Assembly (NCBI GenBank): GCA_031296305.1
Contig: JARLFZ010000018.1
Location: 1-50,548, forward strand
Reading direction: 5' to 3'
DNA from: Occallatibacter sp.
GTDB taxonomy: Bacteria; Acidobacteriota; Terriglobia; Terriglobales; Acidobacteriaceae
Length of the DNA stretch: 50,548 nt
Below, one piece after another: positions 1 through 9,824 of the stretch. A model generated the notes under the pieces. It was given only the letters and a program-made list of their open reading frames with translations. It was not told where the DNA came from and did not search any database. The number at the start of each line of letters is the position of its first letter. The first letter of the stretch is position 1. A program made the translations under genes and the position numbers.

Positions 1-62
1 GAGTTGATTGCTCATAGGCGCTTCTCGTTACGAAGAGGAACAATCAAGTGTAAATCGGGCGG

Positions 63-1034
63 CTACTCCAGCAGCGAATCAACAAATTCTTCCGGCGAGA
101 ATTCAAGCAGGTCGGTCATTTTTTCGCCCACGCCGACGTAGCGGACGGGCAGGTTCAGCTCGCGGGCGATGGCGACGGCGATGCCGCCCTTGGCGGTGCC
201 ATCCAATTTCGTGAGCACGATGCCGGTGGCGCCGGCGGATTGCGTGAACTGGCGGGCCTGCTGCAGGCCGTTTTGGCCGGTGGTAGCGTCCATCACCAGC
301 AGCACTTCGTGGGGCGCGCCGGGAATTAAGCGCGCCGCCGTCCGGCGCATCTTGTCGAGCTCGTCCATTAGGCCGGATTTGGTGTGCAGGCGCCCGGCGG
401 TGTCCACGTATAAATCGTCAATGCCGCGCGCCTTGGCGGCCGTGATCGCGTCGTAGAGGACGGCCGCCGGATCGCCGCCCTGTTTGGTCTTGATCATCTC
501 CACGCCAGAGCGCGCGGCCCATATTTCGAGTTGCTCAATCGCCGCCGCGCGGAATGTATCGGCGGCGCAGAGCAGCACGGATCGCCCTTGCGCGCGCGAC
601 CAGGCCGCGAGCTTGCCGCTCGATGTAGTTTTGCCGGTGCCGTTAACGCCGACGAGAAAAGTGACCTTGGGCGGCGCGTCGGGCGCGACCGCCAGCCCTT
701 GCGGCGCACGGAGAATAGCGATCAATTGTTGCTTCAAGAGTTCCCGGAGTTCTGCGCCGCCTTCGATGGCCTGATGGCGAGCGCGGTCGCGCAGCGCCTC
801 CAGGATGGCGGTGGTGGTCTGCACACCGAGGTCGCTCGTCAGCAACGCAGTTTCGAGCTCGTCGAGGGCGCTCTCGTCCACGGTCCGGGTGAGAGCGGCG
901 AGATCGGCGATTTTCTGTGAAAAGCTCTCGCGCGTGCGCGAAACCGCCTGCCGCATGCGGTCGAAGAGACTTTTCTTTGGTTCCTCTGCTGCGGATTTTT
1001 CAGGGTCGTCGCTGCTAAAAAGACGGAAGTGCAT
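63..1034 (-). CDS. ftsY: Signal recognition particle receptor FtsY
   Basis: FtsY is the membrane-associated SRP GTPase that docks ribosome-nascent-chain complexes at the Sec translocon. The 323-residue product has an N-terminal helical segment (about 1-110) and a C-terminal NG GTPase domain. Visible motifs are the P-loop GVNGTGKTT (129-137), DTFRAAA (159-165), DTAGR (211-215) and the specificity motif TKLDGTAKGG (about 275-284). The acidic N-terminal A domain of enterobacterial FtsY is almost absent (only a short DDPEKSAAEEPKK patch), so this is the short form. I chose the ATG at 1034 (MHFRLF...). An in-frame TTG at 1100 would add 22 residues, and neither start has a clear Shine-Dalgarno. It is transcribed divergently from the methionine synthase genes. 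Family assignment is secure; only the start is uncertain. Confidence 0.95.
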   Translation of the reverse strand: MHFRLFSSDDPEKSAAEEPKKSLFDRMRQAVSRTRESFSQKIADLAALTRTVDESALDELETALLTSDLGVQTTTAILEALRDRARHQAIEGGAELRELLKQQLIAILRAPQGLAVAPDAPPKVTFLVGVNGTGKTTSSGKLAAWSRAQGRSVLLCAADTFRAAAIEQLEIWAARSGVEMIKTKQGGDPAAVLYDAITAAKARGIDDLYVDTAGRLHTKSGLMDELDKMRRTAARLIPGAPHEVLLVMDATTGQNGLQQARQFTQSAGATGIVLTKLDGTAKGGIAVAIARELNLPVRYVGVGEKMTDLLEFSPEEFVDSLLE

Positions 1035-1113
1035 CAAATCAAGTGTAATTGGGCGATCCTGCGAAGAGGCATCGGGCCAGTCGAGTTGCTCAGTTGGCAA
1101 TTCAGATGGCGGT

Positions 1114-1140
1114 TGCGACCGTCCAGGCCGGTCGGTCGCA
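1114..1140. repeat. 8-bp inverted repeat between divergent ftsY and metH
   Basis: TGCGACCG (1114-1121) and CGGTCGCA (1133-1140) are perfect inverted arms separated by 11 nt. The repeat lies in the divergent intergenic region and could be an operator or a transcript hairpin. There is no T-run, so a terminator is unlikely. No cobalamin, SAM or SAH riboswitch signature was recognised around it. Confidence 0.4.
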
Positions 1141-1216
1141 GTTTAGCGCGAATTAGTTCGGAAAGGTTGACGACTCCGATATGCTGAGAGAGCAGGCCGT
1201 AAATCATGGGGAAGAA

Positions 1217-2349
1217 ATGACTAAGGCGCCAATTCATCCGCTGGGAAAGATCCTCGAAAACCGCGTCGCCATCATCGATGGAGCGACGGGGACGACCATC
1301 CGCACCTACGGGATGAAGGAGGCGGACATTCGCGGCGAGCGCTTCAAGAATGCGAAGAAGGACCTGCTCAACAACGGCGACCTGTTTACGCTGACTCAGC
1401 CGGAACTGATCGGCGACATTCATCGCCGGTTTTTCGAGGCCGGGGCCGACATCATTGAGACCAACACCTTCGGCGCGACAAGTATTGCGCAGAGCGAGTT
1501 TTTCGTCGAAGATCCGCGCGAGCATGGAGGACGAAAGGATCCCGAGTTTTATCAGAAGGTGATTGACGATCCGTTTCTGAAGAGTCTGGCGTGGGAGATC
1601 AACGAGCAATCAGCGCGGCAAGGGCGCGAGTGGGCGGATCGCGTTGCCAACTCGACTGGAAGGCAGCGGTTCGTGGCCGGCGCGCTTGGACCGCTGACGG
1701 TGTCGCTCTCAAACTCGCCGGACGCCGACGATCCGGGATTTCGTGTCGTGACCTTCGACCAGGTGAAGGCGGCGTACGCCGAGCAGGCGCGGGCGTTGAT
1801 CGCCGGCGGTGCGGATCTGCTGCTGGTAGAAACGATCTTCGACACACTGAATGCTAAGGCCGCGCTGGTGGCCATTCGCGAGGTCTTGGATGAGCGAAAC
1901 TTCGCCGCGGACGGCCGCGACATACCCGTGATCATTTCCGCAGCCGTCGGACGCGGCGGCGAGACCATGATCTCGGCGCAAACTATTGAGGCCTTCTGGA
2001 CCGCGGTGCAACATGCCAAGCCTCTGGCCGTGGGATTGAACTGTTCTCTCGGCCCCGACTTGATGGCGCCTTTCCTGCGCGAACTCGCGGAGAAAGTGAA
2101 CGTCGCGGTGTCGTGCTATCCCAACGCAGGTTTGCCGAATCCGCTTTCTGCCACGGGCTTCGATCTGGGACCTGAAGACATGGCGCGATACCTGAGCGGA
2201 TTTGCGCGCGAAGGGCTCATCAATATTGCCGGCGGCTGCTGCGGCAACACGCCTGAGCACATTGCGGCTATCGCAAAGGCGCTTGACGGACTGCCTCCGC
2301 GCAAATTGCCGGTGAACGACGAGGAAGCGCGCGCCATCGAGAGCGCCGC

Positions 2350-2353
<4 letters not shown>
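1217..2353 (+). CDS. metH: Methionine synthase, homocysteine S-methyltransferase module (split MetH, N-terminal part)
   Basis: This protein corresponds to the first module of cobalamin-dependent methionine synthase, which binds and deprotonates homocysteine on zinc. The 378-residue product has DGATGTT (21-27), ETNTFG (81-86), GLNCSLG with zinc-ligand candidate Cys276, and GGCCG with Cys341/Cys342, the standard three-cysteine zinc site. The product ends soon after the barrel, whereas in E. coli-type MetH the folate domain would follow in the same chain. The next gene supplies the remaining modules, and the two overlap by four bases (ATGA at 2350-2353), which points to translational coupling and equal stoichiometry. 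I prefer the ATG at 1217; an in-frame ATG at 1181 adds 12 residues. The symbol is used for both halves. Confidence 0.92.
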
Positions 2354-5085
<2,732 letters not shown>

Positions 5086-5473
5086 GACTCAGGAAGCGCG
5101 CGCAAGACGCCGAAACCGGGAATCCGGTTACCCTCGCAAAAAATAATCTACAAACTTTTCGAAACTTTCCCGGTGGCCGGGGGTTCATGCTGCTAACTCG
5201 GGGAAAAGATTGCGCAAATCCAAGCTGCGCGAATCTGATCCCGCGAGGCGTTCACGGTTTCTTCAGCACAGTTGGGGTGTGCCCGATTGCAGCATACTCG
5301 TCGTCGCCAGGTTGAACCTTGGCGGCGAAGGGGAAGAGTGTCGCTGTCAATGACGCGATTTGCGCGCAGAGGCGAAGGCCTGTTTTTCAGGCTGGACCGA
5401 TTGAACGTCGCGCATCGCACCCGATCAATTCTGGAGATGCCGAGGGGCTCGCTTCTGTCATGGAGGGTTGCAA
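5086..5473. other. Intergenic region with several small hairpins, no gene seen
   Basis: This 388-base gap lies between metH and the secreted protein gene. It contains AACCGG-GAAT-CCGGTT (5114-5129), a hairpin 29 nt after the metH stop but without a T-run, so at best a weak terminator. It also has CCCGG-TGG-CCGGG (5169-5181) and a bulged hairpin at 5305-5324. A good Shine-Dalgarno, GGAGGG (5462-5467), sits 6 nt before the ATG at 5474. No convincing small ORF, tRNA or known riboswitch was recognised. The density of hairpins leaves room for a structured leader on the downstream gene. Confidence 0.5.
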
Positions 5474-6469
5474 ATGAAATATAGTTCTCTCGTTGTTCTC
5501 TCTCTCCTGTTGGCGCCGCCGCTATTCGCGGACGCCGGCCAACGCATCATCCCGGCCGGCGCGCTTGTATCGTGCACCACCGGCGACGGAAGGATCTCCT
5601 CGAAGACCACCGCGGTAGGCGATCCGGTGCTGTGCAAGGTGAATTTTCATCGCGGCGATTTCATGCTTCCCTACGGAAGCTACCTAGGCGGAAGTTTCTC
5701 GGAATACAAAGACCCCGGCCACTTTTTCGGCAAGGGCTGGATGCAGCTGGACTTCGACCGCCTCTACGTGGGCGACCAGGTGATTCCCCTCGATGCCAAG
5801 GTCGTGGACGTGAAGGGTTACAAAATCGATGCGCAGGGACGCATTCTCGGCAAGGGGCACCCGGTTCGCGATACCGTCCTGTGGATGATTCCCGTATTGT
5901 GGCCGATCGACCTGATCAATCTGCCACGGCGCGGCCCGCGGCCCACGCTTAAGGCAGAGACGGCGCTGACCCTGCGCATAATGGAAGACCTTCAGGTTCC
6001 AGTAACCCCCGAACCGCACCGCGATCCCTACGGTCTGATGCAGAGGTCGCCGGATTCCTACGCGCCTCAACCTCCACCGCCGACGCAGGAACCGGAAACG
6101 AGTCCCGATCAATCGTATGCGCCGGCCGAGCAGCCAGCTCCTCCGGCAGAGTCCTACGCCCCTCAGGTCGCCTACGCCCCACCGGTCACCTACGCGCCCA
6201 TGCCGTACTACGCACCAACGTACGTGCCGCCTCCAGTGGTCGCTTACGGCTATGGGTACGGCGGATACGCGGTAGGCGTGCGGCCGGGAGTCTATGGGTA
6301 CGGGCAAAGCGGGTACGTACGCCCACCGGTGTACGCGCCGCGGGCCTATGCGCCGGCCGTGCGTAGCTACGGATACGGCTATGCAGGGCGCGGATACGCC
6401 GGCGGCGGTTACGCAGCGCGTGGACCAATGATTGCTGCGCGCGGCGGAGTTGGATTCGGGCGGCGTTAA
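5474..6469 (+). CDS. Secreted protein with Pro/Tyr-rich and Gly/Tyr-rich tail, function unknown
   Basis: The 331-residue product starts with a clear signal peptide (MKYSSLVVLSLLLAPPLFADAG). Residues about 20-175 form a compact domain with motifs such as YGSYLGGSFSEY, FFGKGWMQLDFDRLYVGDQVIPLDAKVVD. That pattern suggests an extracellular beta-rich domain, possibly distantly similar to TrbI/VirB10-like barrels, but I do not recognise the family. The second half is low complexity: repeated SYAPQ/YAPP units (about 195-250), then YGYGYGGYA-type Gly/Tyr stretches ending in GFGRR. Such tails occur in surface-exposed, self-associating proteins. I chose the ATG at 5474 because GGAGGG at 5462-5467 precedes it at ideal spacing, in preference to the in-frame TTG at 5468. 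The gene stands alone between metH and the candidate RNA. Confidence 0.75.
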   Translation: MKYSSLVVLSLLLAPPLFADAGQRIIPAGALVSCTTGDGRISSKTTAVGDPVLCKVNFHRGDFMLPYGSYLGGSFSEYKDPGHFFGKGWMQLDFDRLYVGDQVIPLDAKVVDVKGYKIDAQGRILGKGHPVRDTVLWMIPVLWPIDLINLPRRGPRPTLKAETALTLRIMEDLQVPVTPEPHRDPYGLMQRSPDSYAPQPPPPTQEPETSPDQSYAPAEQPAPPAESYAPQVAYAPPVTYAPMPYYAPTYVPPPVVAYGYGYGGYAVGVRPGVYGYGQSGYVRPPVYAPRAYAPAVRSYGYGYAGRGYAGGGYAARGPMIAARGGVGFGRR

Positions 6470-6525
6470 GCATTTCTCCCTCGGATGTACGCCGAAGCCG
6501 CGCAGGAAAATACTTTCGCTAACTT

Positions 6526-6554
6526 TTGCATAGTATTTCGTACCTTTGTGCAAT
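6526..6554 (+). promoter_or_regulatory. Possible promoter of the candidate small RNA
   Basis: TTGCAT (6526-6531), a 17-base spacer and TGCAAT (6549-6554) resemble a sigma-70 -35/-10 pair, with three and two mismatches to the consensus. Initiation would fall near 6560, just before the first hairpin. The match is moderate and unverified. Confidence 0.3.
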
Positions 6555-6559
6555 TCTGA

Positions 6560-6680
6560 GAGCAAGGCCTGAGGAAATATCAACAGGCCCTTGAAAAAAG
6601 CGCATCACGAGATGCCTCCTCGAACGGCCGGGGCTGAACTGCCAGGGCGGGTGGTTCGGCTCCCGGCCGTTCGTTTTTTT
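6560..6680 (+). ncRNA. Candidate structured small RNA with terminator hairpin
   Basis: Three hairpins follow each other. SL1 pairs CAAGGCCTG (6563-6571) with CAGGCC-C-TTG (6584-6593) and presents GAGGA at its apex (6571-6575). SL2 is GCATC-ACGA-GATGC (6602-6615). SL3 pairs the perfect 12-mer CGAACGGCCGGG (6621-6632) with 6662-6673, continued by GCTGAAC/GTTCGGC (6633-6639/6654-6660, one G-U), and runs into seven Ts (6674-6680). Between SL2 and SL3 an unpaired CTCCT (6616-6620) is complementary to Shine-Dalgarno sequences and to the SL1 loop. It lies about 90-150 nt after the upstream stop codon, farther than an ordinary terminator. It could be an independent sRNA, a processed 3'UTR RNA or an attenuator for the OlsB-like gene. 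The Rfam motifs Acido-1 and Acido-Lenti-1 should be compared. Confidence 0.55.
6621..6680 (+). terminator. Rho-independent terminator
   Basis: The 12-bp perfect stem 6621-6632/6662-6673, extended by seven more pairs across a single bulged T (6661), is followed directly by TTTTTTT. This is the strongest terminator-like structure in the window. It forms the 3' end of the candidate small RNA and would also stop read-through from the gene ending at 6469. Confidence 0.8.
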
Positions 6681-6839
6681 GCGTTACGCGCGAGTGCCTG
6701 AGCCCCGACACACTCGCACTCCCACTCCCACTCCGCCGAGTGCAGCTTTATTGCAGCCGCGTTACAGCAGCGCGAGATTTTTGCGCGGTTTTCTTTTTCG
6801 GTTGACCGCTCTTTCACAACCCGGCGGCATACTGGCGCT

Positions 6840-7775
6840 GTGATTCCACATACTCTGCATAAGGTTCCGCTGAAGTTGGGTCTCGGTTCGTCCCCGATCA
6901 CAGACATTGGATTTGCCGCCGCCGTTGCGTCGCCATGGGCGAAGCCTGCCTCGCGCATTCATGCCGATGTGGGTCGATATCGTTTGCGACTCGCCGAAAC
7001 TGCGGAGGATCGCGAAGCCGCATGCCGGTTGCGCTTCAAGGTTTTCAACATCGAGCTTGGCGAAGGATTGGAAAGCTCTTACGATACTGGGCTCGATGTG
7101 GATCGTTTCGATACAGCGTGCGAGCACCTGCTGGTGGAAGACAAAACCAACCGGCGCGTGGTGGGAACGTATCGCATGCAGTCCGGCGACACGGCGGCGC
7201 GAAATCTGGGCTACTACTCCGAGCAGGAGTTCTGCCTGGCGCCGTATGAACCGCTGAGGCCGGGGATTCTGGAACTCGGCCGGGCCTCCATCGATCGCGA
7301 ACATCGCACTCCCGAGGTGCTGATGTTGCTGTGGCGTGGCATCGCGCAGTATGCTACCCAAATGGGGCTTCGTTACTTGCTTGGTTGCTCTTCTTTGAAC
7401 TCCAATGACCCGGCGGAGGGTTGGCAGATGTATCGCCAGCTTCAGAACTTCAGGGTTCCCAGGGAGTTTGAGACGACGCCAACCGAGACCTACGCGTGCC
7501 CCTCTGAGCCACAGGATGCCGACCTGCAGGATGCGGACGCACAGACTACGCCCTGCCAGACCGATCGATCGTTGCCGGAATGCCCCCACGCGACTCATGC
7601 TACGCAGGGTAAAGTTCCCAAACTGCTCAAGACCTATCTCGCCATTGGCGCGCGCATTGCCGCGCCGCCGGCATGGGACCGCGAGTTCCGCACCATCGAT
7701 TTTCTGACGCTCCTCGATCTCAAATTACTGTCGGCTGCCGCCCGCAACCGATTTCTCGCTCCGCTCACCTCATGA
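6840..7775 (+). CDS. OlsB-like N-acyltransferase (ornithine lipid first step; GNAT fold)
   Basis: OlsB-family enzymes transfer a 3-hydroxyacyl group from acyl carrier protein to the alpha-amino group of ornithine, giving lyso-ornithine lipid. The 311-residue product shows the family pattern: YRLRLAET...AACRLRFKVFN near the N-terminus, FDTACEHLLVED, GTYRMQ, FELGRAS-like ELGRASIDREHR, and the C-terminal KLLKTYLAIGARI...PAWDREFRTIDFLTLLDL block. An acidic, Asp/Gln-rich insertion (about 220-255) lies before that block. The start is a GTG at 6840; there is no clear Shine-Dalgarno, and a possible -10 lies immediately upstream. The stop overlaps the start of the next acyltransferase (ATGA at 7772-7775). 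Function is inferred from family and neighbour, and a substrate other than ornithine is possible. Confidence 0.82.
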   Translation: MIPHTLHKVPLKLGLGSSPITDIGFAAAVASPWAKPASRIHADVGRYRLRLAETAEDREAACRLRFKVFNIELGEGLESSYDTGLDVDRFDTACEHLLVEDKTNRRVVGTYRMQSGDTAARNLGYYSEQEFCLAPYEPLRPGILELGRASIDREHRTPEVLMLLWRGIAQYATQMGLRYLLGCSSLNSNDPAEGWQMYRQLQNFRVPREFETTPTETYACPSEPQDADLQDADAQTTPCQTDRSLPECPHATHATQGKVPKLLKTYLAIGARIAAPPAWDREFRTIDFLTLLDLKLLSAAARNRFLAPLTS

Positions 7776-8530
7776 TGCTGCGGCGGGTCCGGCGCGCTGT
7801 GGCGCTGGTGTTTGCTCTTGTGCTCTGCATCGTTCTCTACTGGCTCAAGCGCATTCGCGGGCCGCTCACGCTGGAGCAGCGTGCCGTGTGGCTTCAACAA
7901 GCGGCGCGCATGATTCTGAAAGCCGTGGGCATCGGCTCCCAGGTAGAAGGACAGCCGCCGGCCTGCGGGCTCGTGGTTTCGAACCATCTCAGCTATCTCG
8001 ACATTGTCATCATCAGCGCGGCCATGCCGTGCTTCTTTGTGGCCAAGATGGAGATCGGTGGCTGGCCGTTCTTCGGCAAGGCGGCGCGGACGGGAGGAAC
8101 GATTTTCCTCGACCGTTCGAGCCTGGCCAGCGCCATGACAGTCGCCGAGCAAATGACCGAGCGATTACAACTTCCGGTTCCCGTGTTGCTGTTCCCCGAG
8201 GGCACAAGCACGGATGGTGTCCAGGTGCTCCGCTTCCACTCGCGGCTCATCGATCCGGCAACCACAGCGGGCGCGCCCATTACCGCGGCGGCGCTGCGCT
8301 ACGAGATCGAAGGCGGCGTAGAGGAACGCGAGCTTTGCTGGTACGGCGACGAGAGTTTTACTACCCACTTGTGGAAGGTGCTGGGCGTAGCCGGCTTCTC
8401 GGCGCAGTTGCGCTTCTTCGAGCCGCAGATCTATCCTGACCGGCGCACCGCTGCAGACCAGACTCATGCGGAGATCACGGCCTGGCGCGAAGCCAACGTC
8501 CTGGAACTGCAGACGGTCGAAGCGGATTGA
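7772..8530 (+). CDS. OlsA/PlsC-like lysophospholipid acyltransferase (ornithine lipid second step)
   Basis: This 252-residue PlsC-family acyltransferase would O-acylate lyso-ornithine lipid, or lysophosphatidate if it works in phospholipid synthesis. A transmembrane segment (about 8-25) anchors it. The catalytic NHLSYLD motif (His72, Asp77), the GGTIFLDRSS block (108-117) and FPEGTS (141-146) are all intact and in order. The ATG at 7772 overlaps the stop of the OlsB-like gene by four bases; the tandem ATGATG offers 7775 as an equivalent start. The tight coupling to an OlsB-like gene is the main reason to prefer OlsA over a housekeeping PlsC. The gene runs towards the polyketide synthase, with hairpins between the two stops. 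Confidence 0.83.
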   Translation: MMLRRVRRAVALVFALVLCIVLYWLKRIRGPLTLEQRAVWLQQAARMILKAVGIGSQVEGQPPACGLVVSNHLSYLDIVIISAAMPCFFVAKMEIGGWPFFGKAARTGGTIFLDRSSLASAMTVAEQMTERLQLPVPVLLFPEGTSTDGVQVLRFHSRLIDPATTAGAPITAAALRYEIEGGVEERELCWYGDESFTTHLWKVLGVAGFSAQLRFFEPQIYPDRRTAADQTHAEITAWREANVLELQTVEAD

Positions 8531-8604
8531 CGGCTTTTCCGTAAGAAAAATCGTGCCCATTCAGATTCTGTTGCGCGTGCGCGTGCCTGTCTCTGAAAGA
8601 ACAG

Positions 8605-8651
8605 GTAGCGCCGGCCTCCCGCCCGGCTGTCGTGTGGACCTCCCGGTCCAC
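8605..8651. repeat. Dispersed GTAGCGCCGG-type hairpin repeat between convergent genes
   Basis: GTAGCGCCGG (8605-8614) begins a unit with GCCGG/CCGGC (8610-8614/8623-8627) and a perfect GTGGACC-TCCC-GGTCCAC hairpin (8634-8651). The opening motif recurs at 31841 and 47173. Its place between two convergent stops suggests a bidirectional terminator-like role. Confidence 0.55.
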
Positions 8652-8681
8652 GCCGCACTCCGCATAGATAGGAAAAATGCT

Positions 8682-9752
8682 CTAAATCGCGCGAAACATC
8701 ATCGTCTCTGCCGTCACACCGGGCCCGAACGACATAGCGCAGCCCAGCTGGCCGGGGCAAGCACGCTGCATCAGCCGCTCCAGAACGAATACCACCGACG
8801 GCGAGGACATGTTGCCGTAGTTCAGCAGAATGTGGCGCGAGTCAGAGAGAGCTTCCGGCGCCAGCTCCAGCCCCTGCTCCACTGCGTCAAGAATGGTGCG
8901 GCCGCCGGGATGAACAGCCCAAAGATCGATCGCGCGTATATCTTCGCCCCGCGTAATCTGATTGCCCCCGGCAGCGAGCCCTCGACGCAGTTCGCCGGGA
9001 ATCTTGCCGGAAAGGTGCATGTCGAAACCCTTTTCTCCGATGCGCCAGGTAATCAGTGGATTGGTGTCCGGGAGTACCACGGCGAGAAAGCTGTCGATGG
9101 CAAAGCCGATCGGTTCCGCACTGACAAGATAAGCGGCACAGCCATCTGCGAAGACGAGGAACGCCAGCAACTGTTCGAGATTCTGCGTTTCCTGCATATG
9201 CAGAGAGCACAGCTCCAGGCTCACGATGAGCACTTTGGCGCCGGGCTCGGAGCGCACGATGTGGCGCGCGGCTTTGAGCGCGTTGATGGCCGCGTAGCAG
9301 CCCATGAAGCCGATGAAGGTGCGTTCGACAGATGGGTTGAGGCCGAGGTGCGCGACGATGTCATAGTCGAGCCCCGGTGCGTAGAGACCGGTGCAGGAAG
9401 TGACAATAAGGTGCGTGATGCCGCGGCGTTCCTCTTCAGTGAGCGCGAGCTTGTCGAGCGTGCTTTGTGCAAGCCGCGGGGCGAATTCCTCGAAGGCCTG
9501 CATGCGGCGGGCGGTCGTGGGGAAATTGCCGGAGATGAAAAACTCGCTGGCGTCGTATACCCCGCCTTCCCCTGTGACCACGAGGTTGAGGAATGAGTAG
9601 CGGTGGCTGATTGCCGATTGGCGCACCATGCGCCGAAAAAGATTGCGCGGCGTTCCGTCGGCGACCAGTGATTCGGCGAAGGCAATGAATCCGCTATGCA
9701 TGTCGTGCGGTGGCACCGCTGTGGCGATGCGGTTGATGCAAGCAGCTGTCAA
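8682..9752 (-). CDS. Type III polyketide synthase (chalcone-synthase superfamily)
   Basis: Type III synthases are homodimeric ketosynthases that extend acyl-CoA starters with malonyl-CoA and cyclise the product to pyrones, resorcinols or similar phenolics. The 356-residue length is standard. The Cys-His-Asn triad is present: GFMGCYAA (Cys152), AVHPGGR (His281) and NYGNMSS (Asn314). The SFGPG active-site loop lies near the C-terminus. Translation probably starts at the TTG at 9752, preceded by GGAGG (9760-9764) at 7 nt spacing. The methyltransferase or monooxygenase partners common beside bacterial type III synthases are absent here, so the product may be released unmodified. It converges on the ornithine-lipid pair. 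Alkylpyrone or alkylresorcinol formation is a family-level guess. Confidence 0.92.
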   Translation of the reverse strand: MTAACINRIATAVPPHDMHSGFIAFAESLVADGTPRNLFRRMVRQSAISHRYSFLNLVVTGEGGVYDASEFFISGNFPTTARRMQAFEEFAPRLAQSTLDKLALTEEERRGITHLIVTSCTGLYAPGLDYDIVAHLGLNPSVERTFIGFMGCYAAINALKAARHIVRSEPGAKVLIVSLELCSLHMQETQNLEQLLAFLVFADGCAAYLVSAEPIGFAIDSFLAVVLPDTNPLITWRIGEKGFDMHLSGKIPGELRRGLAAGGNQITRGEDIRAIDLWAVHPGGRTILDAVEQGLELAPEALSDSRHILLNYGNMSSPSVVFVLERLMQRACPGQLGCAMSFGPGVTAETMMFRAI

Positions 9753-9824
9753 AATTGCGCCTCCGGCAGGGAGCTGCGCTCCTTGCTCTTCCTTAGACAG
9801 CTTATCGTGTGAAACGTCCCGGCG

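Larger units (their letters stand above)
6470..6839. other. Intergenic region holding a candidate small RNA and tandem repeats
   Basis: This 370-base gap contains a possible promoter (6526-6554), the three-hairpin candidate RNA (about 6560-6680), an inverted repeat GCGAGTG/CACTCGC (6690-6696/6711-6717) and a short CACTCC-type tandem repeat (about 6716-6735). After the T-run at 6680 there are about 160 bases of leader in front of the OlsB-like gene. They include a TTGACC at 6802. No protein-coding gene is convincing here. Confidence 0.6.

Noticed and set aside
1035..1216. Cobalamin or SAM/SAH riboswitch before methionine synthase
   Set aside because: None of the conserved boxes was found; only a short inverted repeat is present.
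5114..5129. Terminator of metH
   Set aside because: The 6-bp hairpin has no T-run, so it is mentioned only within the intergenic entry.
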